This document shows, one piece after another, positions 17,254 through 27,500 of a stretch of DNA of 49,273 nt; position 1 is the first letter of the stretch; each line of letters starts with the position of its first letter. Source of the DNA: Planctomycetota bacterium (lineage in GTDB: Bacteria; Planctomycetota; Phycisphaerae; Phycisphaerales; UBA1924); contig JAUZRR010000052.1 of assembly GCA_030950285.1 (NCBI GenBank), positions 1 through 49,273 of the forward strand, in the 5' to 3' direction. Below the pieces are notes generated by a model. It was not told where the DNA came from. It ran no database searches and was given only the letters and a program-made list of their open reading frames with translations. The translations under genes were made by a program, and so were the position numbers.

Positions 17254-18603
17254 ATGCCTATTGAAGTCACCATGCCGCGATTGTCCGACACGATGGAGCA
17301 GGGCACCGTTGTCAAGTGGTATGTCAAGGAGGGGGACACGGTCTCCTCGGGCGATCTGATCGCGGATATCGAGACCGACAAAGCGACGATGGAGCTCCAG
17401 TCCTTCGATGAGGGCACGGTTGCCAAGCTGGTTGCGGCCGAGGGCGAGACGGTGCCGATCGGGTCGCTGATCTGTGTGATTGCCGGCGATGGGGAATCGG
17501 TCGAAGCGGCGGCTGCGGGGGCCTCGGCGGGCGGCGGCGCGAAGCAGAGCGGGGGCGCGGATGTGCCGGCGTCTTCAGCATCGGCAACCGCGGTCGCAGA
17601 GCCTCCAGCACAAAGCATGGCCGCGGGCACGAACGGTGCAACCGATGGCGGGGGAGTCGGCGGGGAGCGGATTTTCGTTTCGCCTCTGGCGAGAAAGATC
17701 GCAGCCGAGCGGGGCGTTGATCTTGCGACGATTGAGGGGTCCGGCCCGTCCGGGCGGATTCTCAAGAAGGATGTCGAGGACGCGGGAGCAGCGGCCGGTG
17801 GCGGTGCGGGGCTGAGCGCACCAGTGGGCAGCCCGACCGATGCACCCGCCGAGCCGATGCTGACGTTTGCCGCTGGGGAACTCGAGGACAAGACCGTCGC
17901 GCTCTCGAACATGCGGGCAACCATCGCCCGTCGGCTTGTCGAATCCAAGACCACGATCCCGCACTACCAGGTCACGGTCAGCGCCCGGCTCGATGCCTTG
18001 CTGGCGCTGCGTCGCGAGCTCAACGAGCAACTCGCCGACCAGGGGGTCAAGCTCAGCGTCAACGACTTCCTCGTGCGGGCGTGCGCGGTTGCGATGCACC
18101 AGCACCCGTTTGTCAACAGTTCGTGGGTCGAGCAGGGGCCGGCGATCCAACTCCACAGCCGCGTGAATATCGGCGTGGCGGTTTCGCTGCCGATCGAGCG
18201 TGGCGGGGGGTTGGTTGTGGCGAGCATCCGTGACGCGGATCGCGTGGGGCTGCGGCAGATCTCGGCGGAGACCAAACGGCTGGCGCGGAAGGCCCGCGAG
18301 AAGGGGCTGACGGTCGAGGAGATGTCCGATTCGACGTTCACGATCTCGAACCTCGGGATGTTCGGCGTCGATCATTTCACCGCGATCATCAACCCGCCCA
18401 ACGCGGCGATTCTTGCGGTAGGGCAGGCGGTCGAGAAGCCGTTCATCGAGCAGGACGAGGACGGCGAGGCGGTGCTGGTGGTCGGGCACGAGATGTCGAT
18501 GACCATGTCCAGCGACCACAGGGTCGTGGACGGCGCGATGGCGGCTGAATATCTCCAGACTGTCAAGGGTTTGCTGGAGAAACCGGCTTCGCTCTTGGTC
18601 TGA
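17254..18603 (+). CDS. pdhC: Dihydrolipoamide acetyltransferase, E2 of pyruvate dehydrogenase
   Basis: Transfers the acetyl group from lipoamide to CoA and forms the core of the complex. In the 449-residue protein the order is one lipoyl domain (residues 1-77, lipoyl Lys43 in ETDKATME), an Ala/Gly-rich linker (about 85-140), the peripheral-subunit-binding domain (about 145-185, VSPLARKIAAERGVDL), a second linker, and the catalytic domain from about 215 with the active-site block SSDHRVVDGAMAAEYL near the C terminus. The single lipoyl domain fits many bacterial E2 proteins. AAGGA lies 9 bp before the ATG at 17254. No lpd (E3) gene is in the window. Confidence 0.95.
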   Translation: MPIEVTMPRLSDTMEQGTVVKWYVKEGDTVSSGDLIADIETDKATMELQSFDEGTVAKLVAAEGETVPIGSLICVIAGDGESVEAAAAGASAGGGAKQSGGADVPASSASATAVAEPPAQSMAAGTNGATDGGGVGGERIFVSPLARKIAAERGVDLATIEGSGPSGRILKKDVEDAGAAAGGGAGLSAPVGSPTDAPAEPMLTFAAGELEDKTVALSNMRATIARRLVESKTTIPHYQVTVSARLDALLALRRELNEQLADQGVKLSVNDFLVRACAVAMHQHPFVNSSWVEQGPAIQLHSRVNIGVAVSLPIERGGGLVVASIRDADRVGLRQISAETKRLARKAREKGLTVEEMSDSTFTISNLGMFGVDHFTAIINPPNAAILAVGQAVEKPFIEQDEDGEAVLVVGHEMSMTMSSDHRVVDGAMAAEYLQTVKGLLEKPASLLV

Positions 18604-18629
18604 GCGCGAGAATGCGGTAAGGTGGCGTG

Positions 18630-19064
18630 ATGGGTGAGCCTCGCAATCCATACGAAGAGCCCATCCCGACGGTCCTGATCGGGCCGGGGATTGAGGATTC
18701 CGGGCTGGCGGTCGAGGACCTTCCTGCGCCCGGCGAGGTCCCGCCCCAGGTCGAGGGTCGGCGGCTGCTCTTCCGGCTGGTGATCGCGTTCTGTCTGGCG
18801 CTGGTGATGGCGGCGGTCTGCTTTGTGATTCTGCCCGCCAAGGGGATCGACGTGCCGGCGTATATCCCGCTGCTGGCGATGGCGATTATCGCGATTGCTG
18901 CGCTGATGACCGCGAGTGCTGAGGGGCAGCTCCCGACGCGGGCCGAGCGGGAAGGAACGCAGGGCCAGGGTGGCGGTGGTTGTGGCGATGGACGTCCGGT
19001 GGGGTGTTGCTCGGGCCCGAGGCCGCCGAGATTTTTGCGAGAGCCCCGCAAGCGGGACCGCTGA
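18630..19064 (+). CDS. Small two-helix membrane protein, unknown function
   Basis: A 144-residue protein that I do not recognise. The N-terminal ~50 residues are acidic and proline-rich (NPYEEPIPTVLIGPGIED). Two membrane helices follow (about 53-72 and 80-98). The C-terminal tail (about 105-144) is Gly/Cys/Arg-rich and may be a read-through of intergenic DNA, because base composition gives few stops. It follows pdhC by 26 bp. The start is ATG 18630; a GTG sits one codon earlier. Confidence 0.5.
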   Translation: MGEPRNPYEEPIPTVLIGPGIEDSGLAVEDLPAPGEVPPQVEGRRLLFRLVIAFCLALVMAAVCFVILPAKGIDVPAYIPLLAMAIIAIAALMTASAEGQLPTRAEREGTQGQGGGGCGDGRPVGCCSGPRPPRFLREPRKRDR

Positions 19065-19164
19065 CGGTCGAACCCACGTTGGGACCGCTCACGAATCTGC
19101 GCACCGAACCTTGGGCTTCAGTCCGGGGGGATTTTTGCGTAATCTGCGATACGACCCTGCAAGT

Positions 19165-19180
19165 CCCGACTGAAGTCGGG
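19165..19180. repeat. Short palindrome before rsmH
   Basis: CCCGACT at 19165-19171 and AGTCGGG at 19174-19180 form a perfect 7-bp hairpin with a 2-nt loop. It lies 20 bp before the rsmH start and 100 bp after the upstream membrane protein gene. There is no T-tract, so terminator activity is unproven. The motif may also be a dispersed palindrome. Confidence 0.5.
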
Positions 19181-19200
19181 GGCTCGGGTACGCTTGCATC

Positions 19201-20121
19201 TTGACTGCGCACTCGCACATCCCTGTTCTGCCCGAGGAGATCCTCGCTCGGCTCGATCCAAAGCCGGGTGAGACGTATGTCGATTGCACAGCCGGGCTTG
19301 GGGGGCACGCCTGCGTGGTCGGGTCGCGCCTGGTGCCGGGGGGCCGGGTGGTGCTGAACGACATGGATGCAGGAAACCTCGGGGAAGCGGCGGAGCGGGT
19401 TGGTGCTGAGGTCCCCGGGGTGGACGTGACGACGGTTCATGGCAACTACGTCGGGCTGCCCCGTCAACTCATGCGCGACGGGCTGCGGGCGGACATGGTG
19501 CTTGCGGACCTGGGCTTTGCGTCCAACCAGATGAGCGACCCGGCGCGAGGATTCGCGTTCTCATACGACGGCCCGCTCGACATGCGGCTGGACCCCTCGG
19601 CAGCTGTCACCGCCCGCGAGTTGGTGGAGACGTTGCCCGAGGATGAGCTGGTGCGGATTTTGCGTGAATACGGCGAGGAGAAGGCCGCCCGGCCCATCGC
19701 ACGAAAGATTGTCGCTGCGCGGAACGAGGGGCCGATATCCACGACAGGCCAGTTCGCTGCCCTTGTGCGGAGCGTGGTTCGGTATTCCGGCGGGATCAAC
19801 CCGGCGACCCGGGCCTTCCAGGCGTTCCGTATCGCGGTCAACGACGAGCTGGGGTCGCTGGAAGGGTTGCTCGCTGCGGTAGAGCGGGCGGCAAGGTCAA
19901 CAGGGGAAGGCTGGCTCACAGCCGGCGCGAGGGTCGCGATCGTGAGTTTCCATTCACTCGAGGACAGGCTGGTCAAGCGGTCGTTTGCCCGGCTCGAGCA
20001 GCGGGGCTTGGCGAGGATGGTCGGTGCGCAGCCGACGGTCGCGAGCGAGGCAGAGGTTTTGAGCAACCCGCGTTCACGTTCGGCAAAACTACGAACTGTT
20101 TGTCTGTGCGGGCCCACATGA
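19201..20121 (+). CDS. rsmH: 16S rRNA (cytosine-1402 N4) methyltransferase
   Basis: Methylates C1402 of 16S rRNA in the decoding centre, using S-adenosylmethionine. The 306-residue protein opens with HIPVLPEEILARLDPKPGE and the SAM loop CTAGLGGHA (about 29-37). It contains DLGFASNQMSDPARGFAF, the catalytic region, the family block NPATRAFQAFRIAVNDELG and VSFHSLEDRLVKRSF. The start is TTG at 19201; no in-frame ATG gives the conserved N terminus. The gene (also called mraW) opens the division and cell wall cluster in many bacteria and here is followed by LysM, ftsL-like and ftsI genes. Confidence 0.95.
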   Translation: MTAHSHIPVLPEEILARLDPKPGETYVDCTAGLGGHACVVGSRLVPGGRVVLNDMDAGNLGEAAERVGAEVPGVDVTTVHGNYVGLPRQLMRDGLRADMVLADLGFASNQMSDPARGFAFSYDGPLDMRLDPSAAVTARELVETLPEDELVRILREYGEEKAARPIARKIVAARNEGPISTTGQFAALVRSVVRYSGGINPATRAFQAFRIAVNDELGSLEGLLAAVERAARSTGEGWLTAGARVAIVSFHSLEDRLVKRSFARLEQRGLARMVGAQPTVASEAEVLSNPRSRSAKLRTVCLCGPT

Positions 20122-20211
20122 CCGGCAGATGTTGATACAGTCTCCCTGTCGAAGCCAAGGCTGGCGAAGACGGGGTTTTGAGAGTCTAACGCGAAAAGCA
20201 GGGATGCTGTC

Positions 20212-21153
20212 GTGAATCGAGAACAGAAGATCGCTCTTATCGTTGGGTTTGCCGTCGTCCTCGTGGTGGGGGTGCTGGTCAGCGACCATCTCTCCGGCGC
20301 GAGGCAGCTCCAGCTCGCCGACGCCACCGAAGGGGACGCCGGGCGGATCGAGGCAGCCCCGATTGCCTACCTGCCCGATCGCGGGGCTGAGAGTCGGCGG
20401 CTTGTTGCAGAATCACAGGCGGAATCGGAACGGGTGCCGGCCGTGCAGCCGATGATCGGTGGCCGCTCGACGCAGCCCGAGCCGTATGTCTTTGCCCAGG
20501 GCGGTGGGGGTGAGGTTTCTCCGCTGGGCAAGGTGCTGGACACCTTGCCCGCGCCGGTCGCAAAGGACGACGCCGCGTCTGAATCCTGGCAGGATTCGGT
20601 CCGCAGCTTCGGCGAGCGAATCGCACGGGGTCTGGACAATGGTGTCCGTGAGGCGGCGGTGGTTGATCGGTCTGGAGCCGCGGAGCAGCCGGCGCGGCCT
20701 GTTGCGCGAGAGGGCCTCACTCGGCCCGTCGAAGTGCGGCCTGTGGCGGCTCCGATTCGGCATGTTGTCAAGAAGAACGAGTCGTTGTACAAGATCGCCA
20801 AGAGCTATCTCGGCAACGGCAACCGCTGGCGCGAGATCGCGGCTGCGAACGCCGGGCGGGTCGGCGCGGACGGCTCGGTCCGGACCGGGGTGTCGCTGGT
20901 CATCCCCGGCACCGTGGCCGAGGGCGCCGGGCGAAAGTCGCCGACACGCACGCCGAAAGCAACTCCCGCGACGACACGCTCCGGCCCGGTCAAGTACACC
21001 GTGAAGAAGAACGATTCACTCAGCGAGATCTCGCAGCGGTATCTCGGCACGACCAAGCGGATGCCGGAGATCATTGCTGCCAACCGGGGCAAGATCGACG
21101 ATCCCGATGACATCCGTGTCGGGATGGTGCTGACGATCCCCGCCAGGTCCTGA
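20212..21153 (+). CDS. Membrane-anchored protein with two LysM domains
   Basis: A 313-residue protein with a membrane segment at residues 7-24 (IALIVGFAVVLVVGVLVS), a long disordered linker, and two LysM domains at the C terminus (about 183-235, beginning RHVVKKNESLYKIAKSYLG, and about 261-311, beginning KYTVKKNDSLSEISQRYLG). LysM binds N-acetylglucosamine-containing glycans such as peptidoglycan, so the protein probably ties the inner membrane to the wall. The start is GTG at 20212. Its place between rsmH and ftsL/ftsI, where most bacteria have no such gene, points to a role in division or wall synthesis. Confidence 0.8.
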   Translation: MNREQKIALIVGFAVVLVVGVLVSDHLSGARQLQLADATEGDAGRIEAAPIAYLPDRGAESRRLVAESQAESERVPAVQPMIGGRSTQPEPYVFAQGGGGEVSPLGKVLDTLPAPVAKDDAASESWQDSVRSFGERIARGLDNGVREAAVVDRSGAAEQPARPVAREGLTRPVEVRPVAAPIRHVVKKNESLYKIAKSYLGNGNRWREIAAANAGRVGADGSVRTGVSLVIPGTVAEGAGRKSPTRTPKATPATTRSGPVKYTVKKNDSLSEISQRYLGTTKRMPEIIAANRGKIDDPDDIRVGMVLTIPARS

Positions 21154-21169
21154 CCATCCGGGGGCTGTT

Positions 21170-21505
21170 GTGTTTGCCAAGATTGCGGTCGTCATCCTGG
21201 CACTCGGCGTTTGTGCGTGCAGCCTGCTCGCGTTGCGTCAGGCGCGCCTCCAGGCCGCGAACGAACTTGCCGAGGCAAGGCTCCGCGTCCGCGCGATTGA
21301 CGAACGGGTGAGCCTTGCGCGGACCGCGATCGCCAGCCTGGTGACGCCCGAACAGGTCGAGCGCATGACCGAGTGGGTCGATGAGCCGCTGGTGCCTCTT
21401 GCGTCGCAGCGGCAGGAACTCACACCCGGCACGCCTCCCGTTCTTGAGAGCGAGTTCGATGCTGATCGCGCAGCACCAACAGCGGTTGCAGCGGGGGCGC
21501 ACTGA
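21170..21505 (+). CDS. FtsL-like small division protein
   Basis: A 111-residue protein with one membrane helix at the N terminus (residues 3-22, AKIAVVILALGVCACSLLAL) and a coiled-coil-like segment (about 23-60, rich in Ala/Arg/Glu heptads). This size, topology and position between rsmH and ftsI match FtsL, which links FtsI/FtsW to FtsB. FtsL diverges quickly, so the identity rests on topology and gene order. The start is GTG at 21170. The stop is followed 1 bp later by the ATG of ftsI. Confidence 0.6.
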   Translation: MFAKIAVVILALGVCACSLLALRQARLQAANELAEARLRVRAIDERVSLARTAIASLVTPEQVERMTEWVDEPLVPLASQRQELTPGTPPVLESEFDADRAAPTAVAAGAH

Positions 21506-21506
21506 G

Positions 21507-23633
21507 ATGGCTGCGCAGACCGATTCGACCCGCGTCGACGTGCTGGTGCTCTGGGTCGGGGTGCTGGTAAGCGTGTGTTTCGCTGCGGTGCTGGTGCGGG
21601 TTGTGCAGTTGCAGATTGCGCCATCTGATCGGTTGACGATGTATGCGGCGGATCGTGTTGCGAGCCGTCCTGTCGAGGGGTACCGCGGCGAGATTCTCGA
21701 TCGTCGCGGGCGTCTGCTCTCGACAAGTCGGCTTGGGTACCGCGTGTTCATTGATCCCGAGCGGATTGATCGTGAGCACGTAGACGACCTCATCGTGCGG
21801 CTGTCGAACGCGACCGGCGTCGCCGCCGAGGACATCGGGCCGCGTGTGCTGCGAACGCTCTCGCTCAACGATGATCGCCGTGCGGGGTTGCCGTCTGCTT
21901 CGACCGAGAGCCTCGCGCCTCTGGACGAGTTGCGACGCATGTTGTTCGGCAGCGCCGACACGGACCGGGGCGCGGATGGACCAGGAGAGGTCGCTTTCGG
22001 CGGCACCGAGGGAGAGGGACGTGACGAAGCGGCTGCGAAACCTCTGCCGTTGATCCGGTATCTGCCGGTCGGGCGTGTGCTCACCGACAGGCAGGCGGCG
22101 ATGGTTCGGGCGATCGAGCTTCCCGGCATCCACCTCGAACGCACGCCGGTTCGTGAGTATCCGAGCGGTGAACTGGTTGCATCGCTCCTGGGCAAAGTCG
22201 GGTTCGAGAACCACGGGCTGATGGGAGCGGAGCTTACGCTCGACGAGGCGCTGCAGGCGTCGAACGGCACGGCACGCTATGTGCGTGATGCGTCGGGGCG
22301 TCCGCTCTGGATCGAGCGCGGGCAGTGGCTTCCGGCGACCCACGGCGAGCCTCAGCGACTCTCGATTGATCTCGAACTCCAGCGCATCGCGTACGAGGAA
22401 CTCTGGCGCGGCATGGAAGACGCCGACGCGGCGGGAGGGCGGCTGGTCATGCTCGACCCGCGCACGGGCGAGGTGCTGGCGATGCTCGACCTCTACCGTG
22501 ATGTCGGTGAGTTGCCCGAGTTCCCGTGGATTGACGCCGAGCCGGAGCCCGGCGCGCCGGTGCCGCCGCCGTTTGACCCGCGGGACCCGACGCGATATCG
22601 GGCGCTCGCGGCCGACCCGGCGCGGGAGATACACCCGGCGCTGGGGCGCAACCGTTGCGTGGAAGATATCTACGAACCCGGCTCGACCTTCAAGCCGTTT
22701 GTCTGGTCGCTGGTGCTGGAGTCGGGTGTTACAACGCCTGATGAGATATTCGACACCGAGGGCGGCCGCTGGCGGAACAAGTTTGGTCGGCGGTTTGAGG
22801 ATGTCACCCGCCGGGACGAGATGACCTGGACCGAGGTACTTGTCAACTCCTCGAACATCGGGATGGTCAAAGGCAGCTCGCGGATGCCCGCCGAGCGGTT
22901 GCGATCGGGGCTGCTGCGGTTTGGGTTTGGGGAGCAGACCGGATTGCCTCTCCCCGGCGAATCGGGCGGGCGGGTGACGTCACTCAAGAACTGGACACAC
23001 TGGACGCAGGAATCGGTCGCGTCGGGGTACGAGATCGCGGTGACGCCGGTGCAGTTGGCGCGGGCGTACTGCGCGCTGGCCCGCACCGGCACGTTGGCGG
23101 GCACGGTGCCGACGATCCGGCTGCTCGCTGTTGAGCCCGGGCTGGCGAATGCCGACGCGATTGTCAGGGCGTTGCCGGCGGACCTTGTTGCGCGCACCAG
23201 GCAGGCGCTGCGGCGTGTTGCGGCGAAGGTCGAGGAGAAGATGGCAGAGTCCTTCGACCCGCCCGAAGACGGCTGGCGGTACCAGATGTGGGGCAAGTCG
23301 GGCACCGCGAACATCGCGCTGGGCGCACCTCCCGAGGGGAAGCGGCGCCCACGGGGCCTGAAAAACGCCTACTTTCAACGGCAATACAACTCGAGCTTCG
23401 TCGCGGGCGCTCCGCTTGAAGAGCCCCGGCTGCTCGTGGTTGTCGTGATCGACGACCCGGGGCCCGAAGCGATCCGGATCCGGCATCACTACGGCTCGTG
23501 GGTGGCGGGGCCGATTGCGCGCCGCGTGCTCGAGCGTTCACTGACCTACCTGGGGGTTGAGCCCGACGTTGTGAGCGAGACCGAATCCGAGCAGGACCGC
23601 ACTCCCGGCCGCACCGTCGCGCTGCAGCAGTGA
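21507..23633 (+). CDS. ftsI: Peptidoglycan D,D-transpeptidase FtsI (PBP3-like)
   Basis: Class B penicillin-binding protein that cross-links peptidoglycan at the division site. The 708-residue protein has one N-terminal membrane helix (about 8-32), the PBP dimer domain with RGEILDRRGRLLSTS, and a transpeptidase domain with the three active-site motifs: SXXK as Ser393/Lys396 (EPGSTFKPF), SXN as Ser448-Asn450, and KSGT at 597-600. A presence of all three says it is active. This is notable because planctomycetes were long thought to lack peptidoglycan. ATG 21507 follows the FtsL-like stop by 1 bp; an ATG at 21459 would overlap that gene by 47 bp. A segment of about 45 residues (about 140-180) looks like a low-complexity insertion. 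Confidence 0.9.
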   Translation: MAAQTDSTRVDVLVLWVGVLVSVCFAAVLVRVVQLQIAPSDRLTMYAADRVASRPVEGYRGEILDRRGRLLSTSRLGYRVFIDPERIDREHVDDLIVRLSNATGVAAEDIGPRVLRTLSLNDDRRAGLPSASTESLAPLDELRRMLFGSADTDRGADGPGEVAFGGTEGEGRDEAAAKPLPLIRYLPVGRVLTDRQAAMVRAIELPGIHLERTPVREYPSGELVASLLGKVGFENHGLMGAELTLDEALQASNGTARYVRDASGRPLWIERGQWLPATHGEPQRLSIDLELQRIAYEELWRGMEDADAAGGRLVMLDPRTGEVLAMLDLYRDVGELPEFPWIDAEPEPGAPVPPPFDPRDPTRYRALAADPAREIHPALGRNRCVEDIYEPGSTFKPFVWSLVLESGVTTPDEIFDTEGGRWRNKFGRRFEDVTRRDEMTWTEVLVNSSNIGMVKGSSRMPAERLRSGLLRFGFGEQTGLPLPGESGGRVTSLKNWTHWTQESVASGYEIAVTPVQLARAYCALARTGTLAGTVPTIRLLAVEPGLANADAIVRALPADLVARTRQALRRVAAKVEEKMAESFDPPEDGWRYQMWGKSGTANIALGAPPEGKRRPRGLKNAYFQRQYNSSFVAGAPLEEPRLLVVVVIDDPGPEAIRIRHHYGSWVAGPIARRVLERSLTYLGVEPDVVSETESEQDRTPGRTVALQQ

Positions 23634-23647
23634 GAGCATCTCGCGTC

Positions 23648-24412
23648 TTACCCGAGCGTGGCGAGAATGTCGTCGGGGATGTCTGCGTTGGTGTAAACCT
23701 TCTGCACGTCGTCGCTGTCTTCGAGCGCGTCGATGAGGTTCATCAGTTTGCGGGCGTCGTTGGCGTCGAGCGTCACGGTGTTGCCGGGGATTTTGGTGAT
23801 CTCGGCGTCGGTGATTTCGAGCCCGGCTTTCTCGATCGCGTCCTTGACGGTCGCGAAGTCGATCGGACTTGTCTCGATGGTCCAGACGCCGGGGTCGTCC
23901 TCGTCGATCGGTTCGGGCGGCTGCACGTCGTCGGCGCCGGCTTCGAGTGCCACTTCCATGACCTGCTCTTCGGAGAGTGAGCCTGAGACGCGGATTTGCC
24001 CTTTGGTTTCAAACATGTAGCTGACACACCCGGTCGCGCCGAGATTGCCGCCGTGCTTGGTGAAGGTGCTGCGGACTTCGGGGGCGGTGCGGTTGCGGTT
24101 GTCGGTGAGTGCGTCGGCGATAACCGCGACGCCGTTGGGGCCGTAGCCCTCGTAGCTTACCGCCTCGAAGGCGTCGCCGCCCACACTCCCTGCGCCCTTG
24201 TCGACGGCTCGCTGGATCGTGTCCTTGGGCATGTTGGCGTACTTGGCTTCGTCGATCGCGTATCGGAGGGGGAGGTTGCTTGTGGGGTCACCGCCGCCGG
24301 TGCGTGCCGCGGCGATAATGGCGCGGGAGCACTTCGACCAGATCTTGCCGCGTTTTTTGTCCTGGCGGTCTTTACGGTGCCTGATATTGGCCCATTTGCT
24401 GTGTCCTGCCAC
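23648..24412 (-). CDS. yebC: YebC/PmpR-family protein
   Basis: A 254-residue protein with the family signature MAGHSKWANIRHRKDRQDKK at the N terminus, GGDPTSNLPLRYAIDEAKYA, and YEGYGPNGVAVIADALTDN. Members act as transcriptional regulators or as ribosome-associated factors that help translation of polyproline stretches. Length and motif order are normal for the family. The start is GTG at 24412. It is convergent with ftsI with 14 bp between the stops. Confidence 0.93.
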   Translation of the reverse strand: MAGHSKWANIRHRKDRQDKKRGKIWSKCSRAIIAAARTGGGDPTSNLPLRYAIDEAKYANMPKDTIQRAVDKGAGSVGGDAFEAVSYEGYGPNGVAVIADALTDNRNRTAPEVRSTFTKHGGNLGATGCVSYMFETKGQIRVSGSLSEEQVMEVALEAGADDVQPPEPIDEDDPGVWTIETSPIDFATVKDAIEKAGLEITDAEITKIPGNTVTLDANDARKLMNLIDALEDSDDVQKVYTNADIPDDILATLG

Positions 24413-24475
24413 CTGTCTGTCTCCTTCCGTGCCCGGCGTCTGCTTTTCCGTCTGCGTCGGTGTGTAAGCATAGTT

Positions 24476-24489
24476 CCCGCTTTGGCGGG
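24476..24489 (-). terminator. Possible weak terminator of the giant TPR gene
   Basis: CCCGC and GCGGG arms (24476-24480, 24485-24489) around TTTG form a 5-bp hairpin in the 90-bp gap downstream of the minus-strand TPR gene and upstream of yebC. There is no T-tract, so this is only a candidate. Confidence 0.25.
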
Positions 24490-24502
24490 GGGCGTGAATG
24501 TC

Positions 24503-27500
24503 CTACTGGTCTGTTGGTGAGTTCTCGAACACGGGCGTGATCTCCGGCTCCTGCCCGGCTCGCACCGCGTCGACCTTGGCGCCCACCCGGGTTGCCTGTT
24601 CGGTCAGCCGATCGCGGGCCGGTGAGTTGCCGCCGTCGCGCAGGCGGGTGAGCCGGTCAAAGAGCAGCTGCTGGGCGCGGACCCATTCGGCAAGGGCTCG
24701 TTCCTGATCGCCGATGCGCCAGAGCGTGTCGCCGAGGTGGTCGTGGATCGTCGGGTTGCTCTCTCCGCCGGGCAACCCGAGCGCCGCTTTGAGGAGGGAC
24801 GCGGCGCCGGGCGTGCGCGTGCCGTCGGGTTGCTGCTGGTCGTCGAAGCGGCCGGTTTTGTACCGGAGCCACGCGAGCGAGTCGGCGACACTCGCCTGGG
24901 CGGGCATGAGGTCGTAGGCGTGTTCGAGGAGTTGCTCTGCTTCGTCGAGGTTCTCGTGGCGTTCGACGAGGAAGTAGCCCAGGTCGTTGGCCGCCCAGGC
25001 GTGGTCGGGGTAGTACTCCAACGCGAGCCTGAACATCGCCAGCGCAGCGGGCACGCGCCCGTCGCTCTGCAACGAGTTGGCGAGCAGGTAGGCGATGCTG
25101 CCGCGCCCTTGGTCAAGCGTCTGGATCGGGAGGCTGACCGGTGTCGAGGTTCTGGATGCCATCGATCTCACCGCGTCGAGTGAGTCGATCGCGTCGAGAA
25201 AGTCCCGTGCGGCTGCGACGACCGTTTCGTCGTCGGTGGTCTTGTCGGTCGCGAGCAGTGTCCACCTGAGGGAGAGCAGCTGCCAGGGAAGCGCGAGCCC
25301 GCGTTCGGCAGCGAGGTCGAGAATCGCGAGCAGGTCCCGTTGCCCGGTTGCGCTGAGTTGTCCATCAGTCTGTGGCGCGAGCGCAGCGATGATCGCGAGT
25401 GCGCGGGCACGCTGTCTTGGGGTGAGTGTGGCGTGCTCGGGCATCGTGAGCGGGAGTACCGGGAGGATATCTGCCCAACGTTCGCTGCGGGCGAGAGACT
25501 CGGCGTAGTCGAGGCTTGATTCGATGCCGTGGCCGGCTTGCTGAAACCGTGTGCGTGCGATGCGGTCGGCTTCGTCCTGGCGCCCGGTCTCGCGGAGCAG
25601 ACGCTCGAGGGCGCGACTCAATGCCACGGAGGGGCGAGCCTTGAGCGCGTCGCGCAGTACTCGTTCGGCTTGGTCGTTTTCACCACGGAGTGTGAGCAGG
25701 CGACCGCGCAGTGCCCAGAGTGCCGCCGAGGTCGGCAGGGTGTTGGTCTGTTCCTCGATCCAGCTCTGCGCGTCGGCCAGCGCGTCGGTCTGGTCACGAT
25801 CGGCGCGTTGGACCCAGACTTGCGAGAGCAGGTCGATCGGCGCGGTCCGGTCTGGCGCTGCTTCCACGAGTTCGCGCAGCGTTGTTTCTGCTTCGTCGAG
25901 CATGCCGTTGCGGACCTGGTCTTGCGCCGCAATCCACCGCACAAACCACGCGCCGGGCAGTCGATTCCGGAGCAGTTGCAGCGCCCCGGCAGCCCGGCGT
26001 GCGTCTCCGAATCCCTGGTAGACGTTGACAAGTCCCTCGTAGGCTCTCGCGTTGAAGGGGTCGAGGCCGATTGCGTTGGCAAACAGTTCTTCTGCGCGTT
26101 CTGGAGCTCCCGAGGCGAGCGCCAACTCTGCGCCCAGCAGCAGCGTCTTGAGCGACGCGGTTTCGCCGAGCTCGGGGTCAAGCCGTGCGAGCCCCTCGCC
26201 AAAGCGTTGGGCTGCAAAGAGCACGCGGGCCTGCTCGACCCGGTGGTCTGCGAGGGCTCCGACAGCGAGGTCCACGGCTTCCCAGGCTCCAGCCATTGCG
26301 GCGGCGCGGCCTCGCAGTTCGAGGTGCGCCGGTGAAGCCCGTTCGGTATCCAGCGCCGTGCCGGCAACCGCTGCGGCCTGCCCGGCGGCCGTGTGCAGTT
26401 CTGCACGAAGAAGAACGGCTGTTTGGCTCTGGCCGAGAGTCTGGACGAGGGACGCGGGAGCGGGGTGCCACCGCGTGATCGCCGCGGCGACTTGTTGTGC
26501 AGACGTGGGCTCGGCCTCGAGTATCTCCAGCGCGAGGTCCTTGCGGTTGCTTTCTTCTGTAGAAGCGAAGAGTGCATCGAGCAGACTCGAATCCGCGAAG
26601 TACGGGAGCCCCTCGGCGAGCAACAACGCTCTTGCGTTCTTCAACGGCAGCACCCCTGCCCGCGCGAGCAGGAGCGACGCGTGGATAGAGTCGGGCGAAG
26701 CCTCGGGGAAGGAGTCGGCAAGGTCTTTCAACGCGGCGGCCACTCGGGACGCGACCGTGTCGTCGTCGCGCAGTGTCGCCAGCAGTTGCCGTTGTACGGT
26801 GTTGACGAACCCGCCGTGGGTTGTCGCCTCATCGAGCACCAGCACCGCCAGCGCCGCGGCCTGCCCACGCCGCAGGAATACGGCGGCGCGGCGAAGAAAC
26901 ATTGCGTTGCTCCCGTCGGTCGCGTGTGCACCGGCTTTGGAGTAGGCATCTGCCGCGATCTGATCTTCGCCGAGGCGGCTTGCGGTGTCCCCGACAGCGA
27001 GCCAGTGGTCTGTTGCAGAAGCGGTGATTTCTGCGGATGTTCGTGAAAACGGGGAGCGGACAGGGACCGACGGCATCTCGCGAAGTCCGGTTTGCAGCGC
27101 TTCCATCGAAGCCCGCAGCAAGCCCAACTCACGCAACGACTCGCCCAGACGCACCATCGCGACCGGACCGAGCAGGGGGTCGACGCGGCTGGGGCGCTGG
27201 CGGAGGCATCGGGCGAGATAGTGGGCGGCGAGGTCGTGCTGACCGAGCCTTGCGGTGTGGGCGCCGAGGATGTAGAGCGACACCGGGTCGTTGTCGCCGA
27301 GGTCGGCGGCGCGCCTTCGGCTCAGCAGGGACGTGGGGCCTTGTCCCGATCTTGCCTGGGCTTCGGCGAGCCGGAGCCAGGGAGCGGGGGCGCCCGGGTC
27401 GAGCCGGGCAGCGGCGGTGAAGTCCTGCACCGCGCCCGGATTGTCGCCGGCGGTGCGCTTTGCCATGCCCGAGACGTAGAGCCTTTGGGCACGCACCTTC

